From Belliella filtrata (lineage in GTDB: Bacteria > Bacteroidota > Bacteroidia > Cytophagales > Cyclobacteriaceae), in the NCBI RefSeq assembly GCF_022549775.1, contig NZ_JAKZGP010000001.1:248001-312000 (forward strand): 64,000 bases of DNA, in the 5' to 3' direction. Numbering within the stretch: the first letter of the stretch is position 1; every line of letters begins with the position of its first letter. A program made the position numbers and the translations under genes. Of the stretch, positions 1 through 8,052 are shown piece after piece. The notes below the pieces were generated by a model that worked only from the letters and a program-made list of their open reading frames with translations, had not been told where the DNA came from and ran no database searches.

Positions 1-480
1 AGTCACAGAGAATTCACTCCTGTCGATTCCAAAATTCATGCTTTTGATATCAACTTTTTTACTCCATTTTTCATCAATCTTATGGAATTTTATATATCGG
101 TCTACGAGCAGGACCTCGCTATCAAATGGACTTAAGAGTGTCTTGTCAAGCATATTGTTTGACTTGTAAAGCTCCATGATATTATCCCCTTGAAAAAGGC
201 CGCTTGATCCTCCAAGATTCCCAAGGTTCATACCTACCAAAGATGCTAATCCAGATACTTGCCCTAATCCGCTTCCACTGGATTCTTCGAGGACGAAAAT
301 TGTTTCAGCAGCATATACTGGTTTTTTGAGGAATGAATATGCAGCACCCAGTGCCATTCCTATGATTGCTGAAATCAATAAGTATAGCCACATACTTTTG
401 TAATAATGCATCCAACCCTTGGTTCTCTGCACGAGTTCATTTAGTGTGATTTTATCGTCTAAAATATGGTGCTCTGCCAT
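1..480 (-). CDS. Wzz-type polysaccharide chain-length determinant, 3' part outside window
   Basis: The N-terminal 160 codons are visible; the rest lies before base 1. The protein begins MAEHHILDDKITLNELVQ, followed by a basic segment and one membrane helix at about residues 31-50 (LYLLISAIIGMALGAAYSFL), then the motif PVYAAETIFVLEE typical of Wzz/GumC chain-length regulators. The next part is rich in Gly/Ser and Leu (GLASLVGMNLGNLGG), as in Bacteroidota homologues. Members of this family sit in the inner membrane and set the length of exported polysaccharide. The start codon lies one base after the stop of the SLBB exporter gene, so the two are almost certainly co-transcribed. The C-terminal membrane helix and any tyrosine-kinase fusion cannot be judged from this fragment. 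Confidence 0.85.
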   Translation of the reverse strand, partial: MAEHHILDDKITLNELVQRTKGWMHYYKSMWLYLLISAIIGMALGAAYSFLKKPVYAAETIFVLEESSGSGLGQVSGLASLVGMNLGNLGGSSGLFQGDNIMELYKSNNMLDKTLLSPFDSEVLLVDRYIKFHKIDEKWSKKVDIKSMNFGIDRSEFSVT

Positions 481-481
481 T

Positions 482-3103
482 TTAGTTTTGCCTTATCTGT
501 GTTACAATCAGTACAAGTGTGGCCAGACCAGTAGTAAGACCTACGAGTTCTCCTGGCTTAAGTGGGATCCTTGGTCCTTTGGAAGGTACAAAGATTTCAG
601 CTCCAGCGTCCATTTGAGGATATACTCGTATACCTAGGAAGCTTTTTGTTCTCGCAACGTCCCCATTGGCATAGACTACATAGGTTCTCTTTCTATTGGA
701 CCTGTTGTCAAATCCTCCAGCCTTGTCGATATAATGCTTCAAGCCCCTCATTTGCTCATACCGCACTGTAGTGGGGTACACTACATTTCCTCTAAGCCTC
801 ACTGTCTGCAATTGTCTTGGAATAGAAATGATGTCTCCCTCTTCTAAAATAAGGTCAAACTGAGAACCAGGTTGCTGAAGAATCTTCTGAAGGTCTATGG
901 CTACAGCTTCAGTTTCTCGGATTTTCACTTGACCAAAATCCCCTTTGCTTTCTGCGATTCCAGCTATAGTTTCTTTCTTGACATCAAATACTGCGGAACT
1001 TTCAGCGGCACTTTTTTCGAGTGAATTGTTGCCTAAATCTTTGAACAACCTTTCTAAAAGTAATTCTTGAGCTTCTGTGTTATTAGGGTCAAGGCTCAAC
1101 TTTTCCTGAAGATCGAGAAGTCTCATCTGTCTTCTAATCTGTTCAGATTCAGTATTGTAATATTCCGTTCTTCTGATCAAAGTAGCTCCCTTTGGGTATG
1201 CGAAATTGGTAAGTCCTCCTGCCCTTCTTACTACATCAGATATTCTTTCCTGAGCTGATTGCACTGCAAAAGCACCAGGAGAATTCACTTGTCCCTCTAT
1301 GTAGACCATTTTTTCTAGCGTGAAGTTTGGTCTTCTTCTTATGATTACATTATCGAATGCCTCTAAGGTATGCACTGACTCACTTGGTAATAAGTTTTGG
1401 TTGATTTGCACTGGTATCAAAGTCGAAAACATGCCTTCCTGTGGATCGCCAACTCTTCGTGAAATCTCAATATCCTGTGTGCTTGCGGATTCTCTCAATC
1501 CTCCTGCCAAGATGATCAAGTCTTCTACAGTCATGTTCTTAGAAAATGGATAGGTGCCAGGTTTTTTTACTTCTCCAGTGATTTGTACATAGAACTCTTC
1601 TTGTAAGTCATAGATACTCGAAATCCTTATCACATCTTCTCTTTGCAATGGAATATCTGAGGCAGATCCATTGAGGATTTCTCTCAAGTTTATAGATATC
1701 ACCTCAGTGCTCAAGTCGTCGTGAGTTCTGAGAATGCTGGCGCGGTCAAGGTAGGCTTCTCCTCTTACTCCATCAGCATTTTCAATGAGTTTTTTCAACG
1801 TAAGTCCATCTGTAAGCGCATAGTCGCCAGACCTGAAGACTGCTCCTTTTATTTGAACTCTATTAGAATATCTATTCAGTACTTTGTTGATTTGATATTT
1901 ATCCCCGCCTTTTACGGTAAAGATGTCGAATTGATTTTTGAAAATGTCTGAAACCGACCTCTCTTTCCCACTGATCCTAGACACAGAAATCCTATCTTTG
2001 AAAGCCTCATCTGTAAACCCTCCGGCAAATTTTAATAGCTGGGCGAAAGTCTCTTCGCTTTTTACTTCAAAAATCTTCGGTCTCTTGACCTCTCCTTCCA
2101 ATGTAACCCTTGATTCAAAAGGCTCTACCAATATAACATCCTGATCCTCTAGTTGCTGATTCAAGTTGGCTGTTCCATGGATGAGAAACTCATAAATATC
2201 TATAGTGGCTACAGTTTTGTTTTTTCTTACCAGCTTGATATTTCTGTAAGTTCCGTTTTCATTAGGGCCACCTGCTGCATACAATGCATTGAATACGGTA
2301 CTGAAAGCACTGAGTGTAAAAGTACCAGGTAGTCTCAATTCTCCGACTAAGTGCACTTTGATCGATTTTACATTGCCAAGCGTCACTTGCACAAAAGTGC
2401 TTGGATTGGAGCCATTCATACCTCCGTAGAAAGCCGATAGCCTGTTTTTGATGATTGCTGTGGCTTCCTCTATTGACTTTCCTGAAAGACTTACAGGTCC
2501 GACGTTTTCTAAAATTGCAGCTCCATCAGCATTAATGCTCATTTCTAAGTAGCGCTCAGACTGACCATAAATATCAACATACAACATGTCTCCAGGACCC
2601 AAAATGTAATTTTTTGGGGTTGGAGCATTGATGTTTGGTTCAAAAGTTAATGTTCTTTGATTGTTGTAAAACAAATCCGCACCAAATATGCTTGTGGGGT
2701 TGTTTTCACTTGCCTGTGGCTGTTGCGCTCGCTTCAATCCCCTTGTGATTTCCGATAGATCTACCTGATTTCTTTGGTTTCTTTTTCCAACTTGACCAGT
2801 TGGACGAGAGGGACTTGAGGTAAGATCCAATGCATCGATTCTATCTTTTAACTTCTCAAGTTCACTTGCGGGTACCCCTCTCAATCTTGCTGCTTGGATA
2901 AGTTCTGACTCACTTAAGCCAGATTCAGCCGCTCTTTCCACCAAGGTCTTGATTTGATCATCACTAAGTTCATCTACATTTAGATTTGCGAGTTCTTGGA
3001 ATGATTGTGCATTGGCTACTGGATTTTCCAAGGAAAAGTAGACCATTTGAATCATGAAGACGAGTAGAATGGATCTCAGCGTTGCTTTAAAATGAAAATG
3101 CAT
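482..3103 (-). CDS. Wza-like polysaccharide export protein with repeated SLBB domains
   Basis: This 873-aa protein has an N-terminal signal segment, a helical region at about 35-90 (NVDELSDDQIKTLVERA, SGLSESELIQAARLRG), a polysaccharide-export domain near residue 165 (YILGPGDMLYVDIYGQ), and about six SLBB-type repeats. The repeats are recognisable from the cores VHLVGELRLPGTF, VTLEGEVKRPKIF, VQIKGAVFRSGDY, VQITGEVKKPGTY, VYIEGQVNSPGAF and VRLRGNVVYP, most of them followed by an AGG motif. A C-terminal hydrophobic helix (VGLTTGLATLVLIVTQI) probably crosses the outer membrane. It is more than twice the length of E. coli Wza, as is usual in Cytophagales. The role is export of exo- or capsular polysaccharide. 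It is the first gene of the operon that continues with the Wzz-like gene one base downstream. Confidence 0.92.
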   Translation of the reverse strand: MHFHFKATLRSILLVFMIQMVYFSLENPVANAQSFQELANLNVDELSDDQIKTLVERAAESGLSESELIQAARLRGVPASELEKLKDRIDALDLTSSPSRPTGQVGKRNQRNQVDLSEITRGLKRAQQPQASENNPTSIFGADLFYNNQRTLTFEPNINAPTPKNYILGPGDMLYVDIYGQSERYLEMSINADGAAILENVGPVSLSGKSIEEATAIIKNRLSAFYGGMNGSNPSTFVQVTLGNVKSIKVHLVGELRLPGTFTLSAFSTVFNALYAAGGPNENGTYRNIKLVRKNKTVATIDIYEFLIHGTANLNQQLEDQDVILVEPFESRVTLEGEVKRPKIFEVKSEETFAQLLKFAGGFTDEAFKDRISVSRISGKERSVSDIFKNQFDIFTVKGGDKYQINKVLNRYSNRVQIKGAVFRSGDYALTDGLTLKKLIENADGVRGEAYLDRASILRTHDDLSTEVISINLREILNGSASDIPLQREDVIRISSIYDLQEEFYVQITGEVKKPGTYPFSKNMTVEDLIILAGGLRESASTQDIEISRRVGDPQEGMFSTLIPVQINQNLLPSESVHTLEAFDNVIIRRRPNFTLEKMVYIEGQVNSPGAFAVQSAQERISDVVRRAGGLTNFAYPKGATLIRRTEYYNTESEQIRRQMRLLDLQEKLSLDPNNTEAQELLLERLFKDLGNNSLEKSAAESSAVFDVKKETIAGIAESKGDFGQVKIRETEAVAIDLQKILQQPGSQFDLILEEGDIISIPRQLQTVRLRGNVVYPTTVRYEQMRGLKHYIDKAGGFDNRSNRKRTYVVYANGDVARTKSFLGIRVYPQMDAGAEIFVPSKGPRIPLKPGELVGLTTGLATLVLIVTQIRQN

Positions 3104-3130
3104 ATTTGTAAACAGTGGTTTAAACTCCCA

Positions 3131-3150
3131 ACTTTCAAAATGTTGAAAGT
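3131..3150. promoter_or_regulatory. Inverted repeat in leader of the polysaccharide export operon
   Basis: Perfect 8-bp dyad ACTTTCAA-AATG-TTGAAAGT. It lies between the predicted transcription start (about 3177) and the start codon at 3103 on the minus strand, so it is in the 5' leader. It may be an operator or an RNA hairpin; no T-tract follows it, so it is not an ordinary terminator. Function is inferred from position only. Confidence 0.4.
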
Positions 3151-3182
3151 GGACACTAATGGCAGTATACTTTGAACTTCCG

Positions 3183-3217
3183 CAAAGATAGTTATTCTAA
3201 GCTGTTATGAAACAGCT
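3183..3217 (-). promoter_or_regulatory. Bacteroidota-type promoter of the polysaccharide export operon, overlapping a dyad
   Basis: On the minus strand the -7 box TATCTTTG (3190 to 3183) matches the consensus TAnnTTTG exactly. Eighteen bases upstream is GTTTC as a possible -33 element. The -33 region lies inside a perfect 7-bp dyad AGCTGTT-ATGA-AACAGCT (3200-3217), which makes it a candidate regulator binding site. The leader to the start codon at 3103 would be about 75 bases. Confidence 0.5.
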
Positions 3218-3244
3218 CAATGCTGTATTTGAACGATACGAGTA

Positions 3245-4246
3245 CTATTCAGTACAATTTTTACAAATCTCGATTTGTGTCCTGTCACTTAGTAACTGAT
3301 TTCTAAATGATTGATAGGAAGTGTTCTTCCATATATTTTTTAGTTTTTCAACGGGAATTTGCCCCATCACATGTTGAGCATCTTTGTCAAAGCAGCAAGG
3401 CACTACCCTTCCATCCCAAGTGATTACTGACCCTTGCCACATTCTCCAGCATTTATTTTCTATTTCTTTTTTGAGTTCCCATTTGCCATTTTTTCCAAGA
3501 ATATACCTTGAGTATTTTATGTTTTTTGGAATCAATTCTGATCCATTTTCAAAATCATAGATTTGGGCAGTTTTCAACTGAAGTTCATCTACTTTCATCA
3601 TTTTTGCCCAATCTTTCAAGCCATCAAGTTGATGTTCGTTTTTGCCTGTTACCAAAAACTGCAAAATGATCCTCGGGTAAAGCGATTTTCTCTCTGTTCT
3701 TTTGTGGATAAGTAGGCTAAGGCCTGCATGGACTTTGGATAGCTTTCCACCGATACGGTACTCTTGATAGATCTCTTGGGTGATTCCATCCATGGACACT
3801 ATCAGTTGCTTGAGTCCTGAATCCAAAGTTTTATCCACAATTTCCTCTGTGAGGAAGTGGGCATTGGTAGAAGTAGCGGTAAACACTTTTCTTTGGCTTG
3901 CATAGCTCACAAAATCAAGAAATTTTGGGTGGAGGTAGGGTTCTCCTTGGAAGTAGAGGTGCAAATAGGTTAGATATTGCCCATTATCGTCTATGATTTT
4001 TTTGAAAAGTTCTTCTTGGATCATTCCTGTGGGTCTGGAGAAGCTTCTTAATCCACTTGGGCATTCAGGACATCGGAGATTACAGCTGGTTGTGGGCTCT
4101 ATGGACAGGGTTGTTGGTCGTCCCCAAAGTACTGGTTTTTTGATCCACCGGCTGTAATGGAAAGAAGCAATCAAAAAGAAATAATTCGAAATTTTTCTCC
4201 AGCTGAGTAGTGTCCAATAGCTATATGCAGTGATTAATTTATTCAC
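3245..4246 (-). CDS. Radical SAM protein with C-terminal SPASM-type cysteines
   Basis: The protein (333 aa, GTG start) carries the radical SAM [4Fe-4S] motif CNLRCPEC near residue 57, preceded by SIEPTTS, the usual beta-1 strand of this fold. The C-terminus has clustered cysteines (CWRMWQG, VVPCCFDKD and CKNCTE at the very end) typical of SPASM/twitch auxiliary clusters. It therefore probably makes a 5'-deoxyadenosyl radical from SAM; the substrate is unknown. Bacteroidota relatives often sit near surface-polysaccharide genes, as here beside the export operon. About 55 residues precede the first cluster motif and no internal ATG offers a better start, so GTG is accepted. The protein ends immediately after the last CxxC. 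Confidence 0.85.
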   Translation of the reverse strand: MNKLITAYSYWTLLSWRKISNYFFLIASFHYSRWIKKPVLWGRPTTLSIEPTTSCNLRCPECPSGLRSFSRPTGMIQEELFKKIIDDNGQYLTYLHLYFQGEPYLHPKFLDFVSYASQRKVFTATSTNAHFLTEEIVDKTLDSGLKQLIVSMDGITQEIYQEYRIGGKLSKVHAGLSLLIHKRTERKSLYPRIILQFLVTGKNEHQLDGLKDWAKMMKVDELQLKTAQIYDFENGSELIPKNIKYSRYILGKNGKWELKKEIENKCWRMWQGSVITWDGRVVPCCFDKDAQHVMGQIPVEKLKNIWKNTSYQSFRNQLLSDRTQIEICKNCTE

Positions 4247-4369
4247 AAATAGATGATCCTTCGGGTATTGGAAGGCAAGTTAATAAATTGTTATTTTAAA
4301 AAAGCTTTATAAATTGAGACATTTATTAGTTATTCTCCGTATAGACTTCATAACCAAAAACTATAAATC

Positions 4370-4795
4370 ATGAAAAAGATTTTTACAATCATCATTCTTG
4401 GGACAATTTTAGGCCTTTCTGCATGTTCTGAGGACGAAACACCTGATCAGCAAATAATTGGAAATTGGGAGTTGACTGAAACTATTGGTTCATGGCCAGT
4501 GGATATTCCTGAAGGTGAAGCCGATTACTTTGTTTCTTATCAATTCAGACAAGATGGTACATTTCAAAAGACACGAGACATTAATGGGACGGAAAGTAGA
4601 GTAAGCGGAACTTATACGATTGATTCCACTCAGGATGAAGTTTTTGCATTATTAACATTCTCAAGTTCAAGTGAAATAATTCAAAGCTGTAATTCTAATG
4701 CTACGACAGAATCGGTAACAATAGTATCAAATAATAGGCTTGAAGTAGATACAAGCCCTTGTGATGGTCCTAAAAATATTTTTGCCAAAAGGTAA
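4370..4795 (+). CDS. Small lipocalin-like lipoprotein
   Basis: This 141-aa protein has a lipoprotein signal peptide ending in LGLSACSED, giving a lipidated cysteine at about residue 19. The mature part begins with IIGNWELTETIGSW, the G-x-W start seen in lipocalin-like beta-barrel lipoproteins of Bacteroidota, and continues with alternating beta strands (FVSYQFRQDGTFQKT, VSGTYTID). Two cysteines near the end (SCNSNAT, SPCDGPK) could form a disulphide. It is a single gene on the plus strand facing the PLP decarboxylase, separated by a bidirectional terminator. The function is not known; membership of the lipocalin-like family is inferred from pattern. Confidence 0.7.
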   Translation: MKKIFTIIILGTILGLSACSEDETPDQQIIGNWELTETIGSWPVDIPEGEADYFVSYQFRQDGTFQKTRDINGTESRVSGTYTIDSTQDEVFALLTFSSSSEIIQSCNSNATTESVTIVSNNRLEVDTSPCDGPKNIFAKR

Positions 4796-4870
4796 ATTAA
4801 AATGCCAAAATTATAAATGTTTTGTGGGGATACAGAACAAGATGTTAATATGCAATATTTTAAATAAATC

Positions 4871-4906
4871 AAAAAGAGCGAAGTTGTCTTATCCTTCGCT
4901 CTTTTT
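4871..4906. terminator. Bidirectional intrinsic terminator between convergent genes
   Basis: A perfect 13-bp stem (AAAAAGAGCGAAG / CTTCGCTCTTTTT) closes a 10-base loop. The A-tract on the left and T-tract on the right allow it to work on both strands, for the lipoprotein gene ending at 4795 and the decarboxylase gene ending at 4931. Confidence 0.85.
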
Positions 4907-4930
4907 CGTTCAAAATATTTTCAATCAGTA

Positions 4931-6184
4931 CTATGCTTTCACTTGTTTCTGCTCTCCAGCTAGCTCTATCAGGAAGCTGTCGATTGTACCGCGCTTTACA
5001 TGTGGCATTACCACTATTTTGTACCATTCTGGTTCAAATTCGTAAGTGTTGGCCACCAAGTAGTATTTTTCTGCAAGTTCTCTAGACATGTATTTGGCTT
5101 TGATAGCGATGATATTGTTGTAGGGATTTCTAAAATATTCCACATCCATTTTTTCCAGTTTCTTACATATCCGCTCAGTTTTGTCACAGAGGGTTTCCAT
5201 TTTGTACTTCCATCCTTCAGAGCCATGGATCTTCAAAATCATCCACATGGAGATAGCATTGGCACCAGATCTACTGCCACTGATGGTGAAATCTTTTCCT
5301 GGGATATACTGTGCTTCGTCCGTTTTGACATATTCTATGAATCCTTTCCTGATCAAAAATAAACCAGTTCCATAGGGTGTTTGGAGCATCTTGTGACCAT
5401 CAGCTGTGATCGAGTTCATGTAGGGATTTTGGAAAGTATATCGACTAGTGGGATTAGTAAATGGATATATAAACCCTCCATATGCAGCATCTACATGAAT
5501 CTTGAAGTCTACGTTTTGGTCACTGAAATAGTCCCCCAATAGATCAATATCATCTACTGAGCCAAACATCGTCGTGGAAAGATTGGCAATCACAATGAAA
5601 TATTTGATTCCCTCTTCCCTAGCGGCTTTGATTTTTTCATTTAAAGAAGACTTAAGTATCTGCCTTGTTTCGGGATCAACTTGGAGGATGATATTTTGCA
5701 AATTGAGGATGTTTGCTCCTTTGGGCATTGAGTAGTGTGAATCTTCAGAATAGACCAAACCGATTTCTCCCAATCTTGCTCCTTTGTCTTTCATAAAGAA
5801 ATTTCTATAAATCCACATGGCTTGAATGTTGGCTTCTGTACCTCCAGTAGCCACATAGCCATCTTGAGTATCTTGCTCTCCATGAAATATCTCTTCTGCC
5901 ACCAATTTAATCAAGTCTCTTTCAATTTTCTGTGTTCCTTCAAACACTTCAAGGACTGATTTTTCACTCAATGTATGTACGCCAATGTGGTTGGGATTGC
6001 GTACCATGGCAGACATATAAGGTGCGTCTTGGAGAAATGGAGCATCAGGATAAAACTCTGTTGTGTCAAGGTATGTTCCTGGAATTCCGAGAATCGGCCT
6101 TTCTCCTCTATAGTCTAAATTTTCTCCTAAAGCTTTGAATACAGTATTTTTAATCTCTTCGTGAGACAGTTTTTTCCAATACAT
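4931..6184 (-). CDS. PLP-dependent group II amino acid decarboxylase family protein
   Basis: This 417-aa protein has the features of a fold-type I decarboxylase: GGTEANIQAM (114-123) binding the cofactor phosphate, HVDAAYGG (230-237) containing the Asp that contacts the pyridine nitrogen, and TADGHKMLQTPYG with the predicted Schiff-base lysine K265. Relatives include glutamate, tyrosine (MfnA), aspartate and cysteate/cysteine-sulfinate decarboxylases, so the substrate cannot be read from these motifs alone. It lies on the same strand as aroE, the DUF368 gene and the phosphosulfolactate synthase gene but is separated from aroE by 144 bases without a gene. A link to sulfonate metabolism is possible but unproved. 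Confidence 0.85.
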   Translation of the reverse strand: MYWKKLSHEEIKNTVFKALGENLDYRGERPILGIPGTYLDTTEFYPDAPFLQDAPYMSAMVRNPNHIGVHTLSEKSVLEVFEGTQKIERDLIKLVAEEIFHGEQDTQDGYVATGGTEANIQAMWIYRNFFMKDKGARLGEIGLVYSEDSHYSMPKGANILNLQNIILQVDPETRQILKSSLNEKIKAAREEGIKYFIVIANLSTTMFGSVDDIDLLGDYFSDQNVDFKIHVDAAYGGFIYPFTNPTSRYTFQNPYMNSITADGHKMLQTPYGTGLFLIRKGFIEYVKTDEAQYIPGKDFTISGSRSGANAISMWMILKIHGSEGWKYKMETLCDKTERICKKLEKMDVEYFRNPYNNIIAIKAKYMSRELAEKYYLVANTYEFEPEWYKIVVMPHVKRGTIDSFLIELAGEQKQVKA

Positions 6185-6328
6185 GATAGTAATGTTTTAA
6201 AATGGATAAAATGTGTTTTGGAATGATGCCTGTCGCGGACAATAAAAGCCTCTACTTTCATCTATGCAGACGGTTCGAAAGCAGTTGTTCTAACCTGAAA
6301 AGGTGTGGTCTGACAGCGATTGGTCCAA

Positions 6329-7069
6329 TCAATTCCAAATTTTCCAAGCAGCTTCTGCTTGGAGGTGTAGCATTTCTAGTCCATTTTTTACTACGGCGCC
6401 TCTTGCTTCAAGAGACCTCATGAGAAAAGTTTTTTCTGGATTATATACCAAGTCGTATACTTTATGCTCTCCTGTGATCAACTCCACATTGATATCAGCC
6501 ATAGCTTCGGTATTAGGGTATGTACCTAGGGGTGTGGTATTGATGATGAGGTGATGCGTACTCAAAATGCTTTCGTCTTGATATAAATCCTCATAAGTAA
6601 TCCAATCCCCTTGGTTACTTTGGTTTCTAGAAACCATAAGATAGGGAATCTGGAGATCTTTGAGCGCTTGGACTACAGCCTTGGAAGCACCTCCTGTGCC
6701 AAGCACAAGTGCTTTTGGTCGCAATCGACCTAGCCAGAGGTCTAAAGAATCTTTGAATCCTATATAGTCCGTATTGTATCCTGTTAGTTTTCCTTGATTT
6801 ATTTTGATACAATTGACTGCACCAATTTGCTCACAGGCAGGATCTAAATCATCTAAAAAAGTGATTACTTTTTCCTTGTAGGGAATCGTAACGCTAAGTC
6901 CTTCTAAGGAAGGATTTTGATTGAGAATTTGTGGAAATAGGTCTATAGACTCGATCTCATACAGGTCGAATTGGCAATCTGCTAATCCTTCTTTTGCGAA
7001 TTTTTCTGTGAAATACTTTTTCGAAAAAGAATGTGTGAGCGGGTATCCTATTAGTCCAAATTTTCTCAT
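6329..7069 (-). CDS. aroE: Shikimate dehydrogenase
   Basis: This 246-aa protein begins MRKFGLIGYPLTHSFSK, the shikimate-binding N-terminus of AroE. It contains SVTIPYKEKV with the catalytic lysine, NTDYIGF with the substrate-binding Asp, and the NADP-binding glycine loop VLGTGGASKAV. It catalyses NADPH-dependent reduction of 3-dehydroshikimate to shikimate in aromatic amino acid synthesis, in the cytoplasm. The length is at the short end for the family, normal for Bacteroidota. The start overlaps the stop of the DUF368 gene by one base (TAATG), indicating translational coupling in an operon that starts upstream with the TPR or phosphosulfolactate synthase gene. Confidence 0.95.
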   Translation of the reverse strand: MRKFGLIGYPLTHSFSKKYFTEKFAKEGLADCQFDLYEIESIDLFPQILNQNPSLEGLSVTIPYKEKVITFLDDLDPACEQIGAVNCIKINQGKLTGYNTDYIGFKDSLDLWLGRLRPKALVLGTGGASKAVVQALKDLQIPYLMVSRNQSNQGDWITYEDLYQDESILSTHHLIINTTPLGTYPNTEAMADINVELITGEHKVYDLVYNPEKTFLMRSLEARGAVVKNGLEMLHLQAEAAWKIWN

Positions 7070-8001
7070 TATTTTTTGAAGTAATTTGCAATCCTTTCTA
7101 TACCTAGCACAAGGATAATTCCGAATGCAAATGCAAGTATCGCTTGCAAAAATAGCGAATCTTGGCCAGTTTGAGCAAGATATTCTTGAGGAAGTATGTT
7201 TTCAGTTATTAGAGGTTTTTGTACTCCAGAAGAAGAAACTCTATAGCTGAGTACGATTTTCCATGGCCAAAGTTTGTTAATAGAGCCTAGCATAAAGCCA
7301 GACAGTACGGCAATTGTTATGGCATGGTGCTTCTTGAGTAGCCAAGATATAAGCCTGCTAAAAGCCAATAATCCAGTAATACAGCCCGCTGCAAATATCA
7401 TGATCACTGAGAAATTTCTCTCTGATACCGCTGCAAGAATGCTTTCATATTGTCCAAGCATAAGCAGGAGAAAGCTTCCCGATACTCCCGGTAATATCAT
7501 GGCACATATGGCAATGGCTCCTGCCAGAAAAGTGAACCAAATCCCGTCAGGAGAATTGACTGCGGGCATGTTGGTGAAAAAATATGCGGCTACTATTCCT
7601 GCAAGCAATGCTATTACTACTCCTATTGACCATTTTTTGATGTCTCTTAAGATGATAATAGCCGATATAATGATAAGCCCACAGAAAAAAGACCACACAG
7701 GTATAGGATATTCTTCAATAAGGAATGTGATGATTTTAGAAAGTGCAAATACACTTGTGAGAATTCCTACGAGAAGAGCAAGAAGAAAGCCTCCATTGAC
7801 ATGTTTCCACAAACCTTTAAAATCAAATTTGGTAAGCAGGGAAAGTGCGGTTTTATCAAAAGATTTTATGCTATCAAGAAGCTCTTCATAAATGCCTGTG
7901 ATAAGGGCTATAGAGCCGCCAGATACACCTGGGACGATGTCTGCTGCTCCCATGGCCATACCTTTGAGGTACGTAAGGAGATAATCTTTGAATCTAATCA
8001 T
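7069..8001 (-). CDS. DUF368 membrane protein, PopT-type polyprenyl-phosphate translocase family
   Basis: This 310-aa polytopic membrane protein has about eight to nine hydrophobic segments. It has the paired signature of DUF368: MAMGAADIVPGVSGGS near the N-terminus and CAMILPGVSGSFLLLMLGQYES in the second half, suggesting an internally duplicated inverted-repeat transporter. From the literature I recall, DUF368 proteins (PopT) flip undecaprenyl phosphate back across the cytoplasmic membrane so the carrier lipid can be reused for wall and surface polysaccharide synthesis. That role fits a genome with extensive polysaccharide genes. It is coupled to aroE by a one-base overlap and follows the phosphosulfolactate synthase gene after a 51-base gap holding a hairpin. 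Confidence 0.88.
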   Translation of the reverse strand: MIRFKDYLLTYLKGMAMGAADIVPGVSGGSIALITGIYEELLDSIKSFDKTALSLLTKFDFKGLWKHVNGGFLLALLVGILTSVFALSKIITFLIEEYPIPVWSFFCGLIIISAIIILRDIKKWSIGVVIALLAGIVAAYFFTNMPAVNSPDGIWFTFLAGAIAICAMILPGVSGSFLLLMLGQYESILAAVSERNFSVIMIFAAGCITGLLAFSRLISWLLKKHHAITIAVLSGFMLGSINKLWPWKIVLSYRVSSSGVQKPLITENILPQEYLAQTGQDSLFLQAILAFAFGIILVLGIERIANYFKK

Positions 8002-8016
8002 GTGGGGAAAACGAAA

Positions 8017-8046
8017 TGGACTGCCAGAATATATGCTAGCAGTCCA
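8017..8046. repeat. Intercistronic 8-bp hairpin between the ComA-like and DUF368 genes
   Basis: Perfect dyad TGGACTGC / GCAGTCCA with a 14-base spacer. In minus-strand RNA it follows the ComA-like stop codon and is followed by TTTCGTTTTC, so it may be a partial terminator or an mRNA-processing hairpin that lowers expression of the downstream genes. Confidence 0.5.
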
Positions 8047-8052
8047 GAATAT

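Noticed and set aside
6230-6328. Possible small SRP RNA-like pattern (GAAAGCAG and CAGAC/GTCTG pairs) downstream of aroE
   Set aside because: The conserved SRP domain IV tetraloop and symmetric loop cannot be folded from it; only short chance pairings are seen.
7274-7891. 205-codon plus-strand frame opposite the DUF368 gene
   Set aside because: It lies fully within a confidently identified gene on the other strand and shows the amino-acid bias of an antisense shadow.
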